A stretch of DNA of 7,454 bases from Anaerolineae bacterium (GTDB lineage Bacteria; Chloroflexota; Anaerolineae; J102): NCBI GenBank assembly GCA_027036755.1, contig JALWDV010000706.1, positions 1 through 7,454 on the forward strand, in the 5' to 3' direction. A program made the translations under genes and the position numbers. Shown piece after piece: positions 5,834 to 7,454 of this stretch (the stretch's first letter is position 1; the number at the start of each line of letters is the position of its first letter). The notes below the pieces were generated by a model. The model had not been told where the DNA came from. It worked only from the letters and a program-made list of their open reading frames with translations, and did no database searches.

Positions 5834-5883
5834 CGTAATGCGTAACTCGTGACGCGTAACGATCTCACGTATTACGCATTACG
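5834..5883. repeat. 50-bp palindrome of CGTAATGCGTAA type
   Basis: CGTAATGCGTAA at 5834-5845 and TTACGCATTACG at 5872-5883 form a perfect 12-bp inverted repeat. Continuing inward, 17 of 20 positions pair (5834-5853 with 5864-5883), leaving a 10-base loop. The units are degenerate copies of TACGCATTACG, a repeat often found between genes in environmental genomes. It could act as a cruciform or protein-binding site, but nothing nearby proves a role. Confidence 0.7.
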
Positions 5884-6155
5884 CATCACGCCGGTTGCAG
5901 ACCCGCCCAACATCAGCTTTGCGAATCTTTGGCAACCAGCGATCATTCTATTTTCGAAGCAATTACAACGCCAGGGGCGTCGCTGAACGCGTATTATCCC
6001 CTGATCGCAGCTTTTCGGCAACCCGCGCCCATCTCCGCGCTGGAATGCTGTGGGATTCGAAGAGACGAGGGACGACTGACGACATGGTCACTTCCGATTT
6101 TTCACGGATGAATGTAAAATGGAGACATCGGCAACCCCCACCATCTTTCTCTCAG

Positions 6156-6387
6156 CAATTTCAAATTTGGTCTGGCGAAAAGCCCCCCTCCCGGCCTCCC
6201 CCCGCTTCGGCTAACGCCTTGCAGGGGGAGGAGCCCTCTGGCTTGCCAATTCTCATGGCAGATGGGCATCTCCCTTCCCCGAACACGAGCGCAGCGAGTA
6301 TCGGGGGAGGTCGGGGTGGGGGCCAAATGGAGGCCGGGAGGGGTGAAATCGCCCCCTTGCCTCTTGTGGATTCTAAATTTGGAATTG
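6156..6387. repeat. 232-bp composite palindromic element
   Basis: The outer ends CAATTTCAAATTT (6156-6168) and AAATTTGGAATTG (6375-6387) are inverted with 12 of 13 matches. Inside, CCCCTCCCGGCCTCC (6185-6199) and GGAGGCCGGGAGGGG (6329-6343) are a perfect 15-bp inverted pair. The two halves look like divergent copies of one hairpin module facing each other. One is at about 6182-6236 (CCTCCCCCCGCTTCGG... to GGGGGAGGAGCC). The other is on the minus strand at about 6262-6326 (CCTCCCCCGATACTCGC... to GGGGAAGGGAG). No transposase is encoded, so the element would be non-autonomous, like a BIME/REPIN or MITE. Its right end lies 30 bp before the phosphodiesterase start. Related pieces are at 1-28 and 3541-3600. 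Confidence 0.7.
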
Positions 6388-6408
6388 ATGATCTTTCTCT
6401 CCCATTGC

Positions 6409-6413
6409 GAGGA
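6409..6413 (+). promoter_or_regulatory. Ribosome binding site of the phosphodiesterase gene
   Basis: GAGGA stands four bases before the ATG at 6418. It supports this start over an in-frame ATG at 6262, which would lie in the middle of the repeat element and add 52 residues of repeat-encoded sequence. Confidence 0.5.
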
Positions 6414-6417
6414 CGCC

Positions 6418-7176
6418 ATGAACTGGCCCGACGGAACGCTGGTGTTCGCCCATCGCGGCGCATCGGCTTACGCCCCCGAAAACACTATCGCCGCCTTTGA
6501 GCTGGCCGCCGACATGGGCGCGGACGGCATCGAATTCGATGTGCAGATCACGCGAGACCGCAAGCTCATCATCCACCACGATCGCGTGCTGGGGCGCACC
6601 GAAGACGCGTCGGGCCCCCTCAGCGACTGGGATTTTGCGGATCTGCGGGCGTTGGATGTGGGAAGCTGGTTCGGAGATTCGTTCAGCGGCGCGCAAATGC
6701 CAACGCCCGCCGAGGTGGTGGATGCGGTGGGCGGGCGTCTGTTGATGAATTTCGAGTTGATCAACGATTCCCCCGCGCTCAACGGCGTGGGCCCGCTGCT
6801 CGTCGATCTCTTTCGGCGCATGGCGCTTTTCGATGGTGCGATGATCTCCTCCTTCAATCCCCTGGCCTTGTGGGAGGTGCGCAAACTGGAGCCGCGCATC
6901 GCGCTGGGCGCGCTGTGGAGCGCCGACGCCCCCTACTTCGTCCAGACGCCCGAATGGGCGCAACGCATTCAGCCCGAGGCCCTTCATCCCAACCACGCGC
7001 TGATCACCCCGGCCCTGGTGGAAGAAGCCCACGCCCGCGGCCAACGCGTCCACGCCTGGACCGTCAACGACGCAGCCACGGCCCGGCGCATGAAAAACCT
7101 GGGCGTCGATATGGTGATGGGCGATTATCCAGACATGCTGGCGGCGGCGGTCAGCGGCCCGTCGGCGTCAGAATAA
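6418..7176 (+). CDS. Glycerophosphodiester phosphodiesterase (GDPD family)
   Basis: The 252-residue protein is a cytosolic GDPD, a TIM-barrel enzyme that hydrolyses glycerophosphodiesters from membrane phospholipids to glycerol 3-phosphate and an alcohol. Family landmarks run in order: AHRGASAYAPENT (11-23, catalytic H12 and R13), IEFDVQ (38-43, metal ligands E39 and D41), IIHHD (51-55, second catalytic H54), GRTEDASGPLSDWDFADLRA (59-78), FEL (112-114, metal ligand E113), SSFNP (144-148), VHAWTVND (211-218) and GVDMVMGDYPD (229-239). There is no signal peptide, and the length fits the short bacterial form. The lysine normally two residues after the third acidic ligand (E-x-K) is isoleucine here (ELI, 113-115), which may alter substrate handling. 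The ATG at 6418 follows GAGGA and yields the usual N-terminus. It is transcribed away from the transporter cluster. Confidence 0.93.
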   Translation: MNWPDGTLVFAHRGASAYAPENTIAAFELAADMGADGIEFDVQITRDRKLIIHHDRVLGRTEDASGPLSDWDFADLRALDVGSWFGDSFSGAQMPTPAEVVDAVGGRLLMNFELINDSPALNGVGPLLVDLFRRMALFDGAMISSFNPLALWEVRKLEPRIALGALWSADAPYFVQTPEWAQRIQPEALHPNHALITPALVEEAHARGQRVHAWTVNDAATARRMKNLGVDMVMGDYPDMLAAAVSGPSASE

Positions 7177-7189
7177 TCGTAACTGCTAA

Positions 7190-7216
7190 GGTCGTTGGCC
7201 CCAATCGCCCTCTTTT
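7190..7216 (+). terminator. Weak terminator-like hairpin after the phosphodiesterase
   Basis: GGTCGTTGG and CCAATCGCC can pair with two single-base bulges, followed by CTCTTTT. It begins 14 bp after the stop codon, the right place for a Rho-independent terminator. The stem is short and interrupted, so it may be chance. Confidence 0.25.
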
Positions 7217-7235
7217 GCCACGAAGACACGAAGGC
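7214..7235. repeat. CACGAAG short tandem repeat fragment
   Basis: CACGAAG occurs at 7219-7225 and 7227-7233, one base apart, in the context TTTGCCACGAAGACACGAAG. This is a recognisable interspersed repeat of environmental genomes and related in style to the CACGGAG units at 900-1010. Only one arm is present here. Confidence 0.5.
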
Positions 7236-7454
7236 ATTCAAAAAAGATTTGGGTGTGTCCAAAATGAGTTGGAAAGTTAAAATATTCGGCATGGTTCAGA
7301 TCGTCCTTTCATCAGCTTTACAATTTCAATATGGTCAACGCCTGGCAAAGCACGTCAAACTTTAGTTTCCGCTAAAAAGAGGGCAAGTGGTAGCGACTTG
7401 ATGGCGACATCAAGCTGAGCACATTAACAAAACGATTGAGAAGAGGCGAGAAAA

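Larger units (their letters stand above)
5607..6417. other. Divergent intergenic region, 811 bp, repeat-rich
   Basis: No credible gene is seen between the minus-strand importer permease and the plus-strand phosphodiesterase. Promoters for both directions should lie here, but I could not recognise a convincing -35/-10 pair. The region holds three separate repeats (5661-5738, 5834-5883 and 6156-6387), a GGGC-GAAT-GCCC hairpin at 5770-5781 and a TGGAAA-GCCA-TTTCCA hairpin at 5741-5756. The part from about 5895 to 6155 looks unique and less GC-rich, with scattered GGCAACC motifs (5931, 6017, 6130). No complete TPP or FMN riboswitch was found on the minus strand. Open frames here are compositional. 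Confidence 0.6.
7177..7454. other. Intergenic tail, no gene recognised
   Basis: The last 278 bp are less GC-rich than the coding part, and no credible gene is seen on either strand. Contents noted are a weak terminator-like structure (7190-7216), a CACGAAG tandem (7219-7233) and a hairpin CTTGATG-GCGA-CATCAAG at 7397-7414 without a T tract. The final 60 bases are open in one plus frame but have no start codon in the window. Confidence 0.5.

Noticed and set aside
5191..5868. Minus-strand open frame of 225 codons upstream of and overlapping the importer permease
   Set aside because: Its second half is a shifted frame of the permease, and its first half is translated repeat DNA including the familiar RERSDREIP string.
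5991..6010. TPP-riboswitch-like string GATCAGGGGATAATAC on the minus strand
   Set aside because: The CTGAGA half and the CCAGCGTAGGGA part of the thiamine motif are missing nearby, so the resemblance is probably chance.
6262..6417. In-frame 52-codon extension of the phosphodiesterase
   Set aside because: It would be encoded by the repeat element; the ATG at 6418 has a Shine-Dalgarno and gives the normal family N-terminus.
5895..6500. Plus-strand open frame of 201 codons in the divergent spacer
   Set aside because: It runs through the 232-bp repeat and into the phosphodiesterase gene in another frame, and has no recognisable domain.
7397..7414. Perfect hairpin CTTGATG-GCGA-CATCAAG as a terminator
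   Set aside because: The 7-bp stem is clear, but no T tract follows on either side, so a terminator call is not justified.
7394..7454. Open plus frame at the window edge
   Set aside because: It has no start codon in the window, is only about 20 codons long and shows no family resemblance.

Overview
The window is GC-rich (clearly above 60% G+C in the genes). It looks like a chromosomal segment from a Chloroflexota bacterium, probably Anaerolineae-like. I infer this from the substrate-binding lipoprotein, whose lipobox cysteine is followed by a proline/threonine linker of the PTATP type, from mostly absent Shine-Dalgarno sites, and from intergenic spaces packed with short palindromic repeats of kinds common in that phylum. 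No taxonomic marker gene is present, so the assignment is tentative.

Six protein genes are supported; start positions are given where the choice matters. Five lie on the minus strand in transport order. They are an importer permease (4785-5606), its lipoprotein substrate-binding protein of the NMT1/THI5 type (3649-4683), its ATPase (2621-3397), an ABC-2 (exporter-type) ATPase (1836-2624) and an ABC-2 permease (1031-1846). The last three overlap (ATGA, then 11 bp), so they form one transcription unit. A 251-bp repeat-filled gap separates the binding protein from its ATPase. After a 176-bp gap holding a large inverted repeat comes a minus-strand DUF2877 (AllH-like) gene at 36-854.

An 811-bp intergenic region (5607-6417) separates the importer permease from a divergent plus-strand glycerophosphodiester phosphodiesterase gene (6418-7176). 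The window then ends in about 280 bp without a recognisable gene.

Functionally, the importer should bring in a small organic molecule. The THI5/ThiY/RibY-like binding protein points to a pyrimidine (thiamine precursor) or a flavin, but no TPP or FMN riboswitch was seen. The tightly coupled ABC-2 pair adds an efflux or membrane-related activity with an unknown substrate. DUF2877 proteins include the AllH subunit of oxamate carbamoyltransferase, which hints at nitrogen or nucleobase metabolism but does not prove it. The phosphodiesterase is probably unrelated housekeeping.

The most unusual feature is the repeat content. At least six distinct families occur between the genes, one of them nested inside another. 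A 232-bp composite element (6156-6387) is built of two inverted hairpin modules and has further partial copies at 1-28 and 3541-3600.
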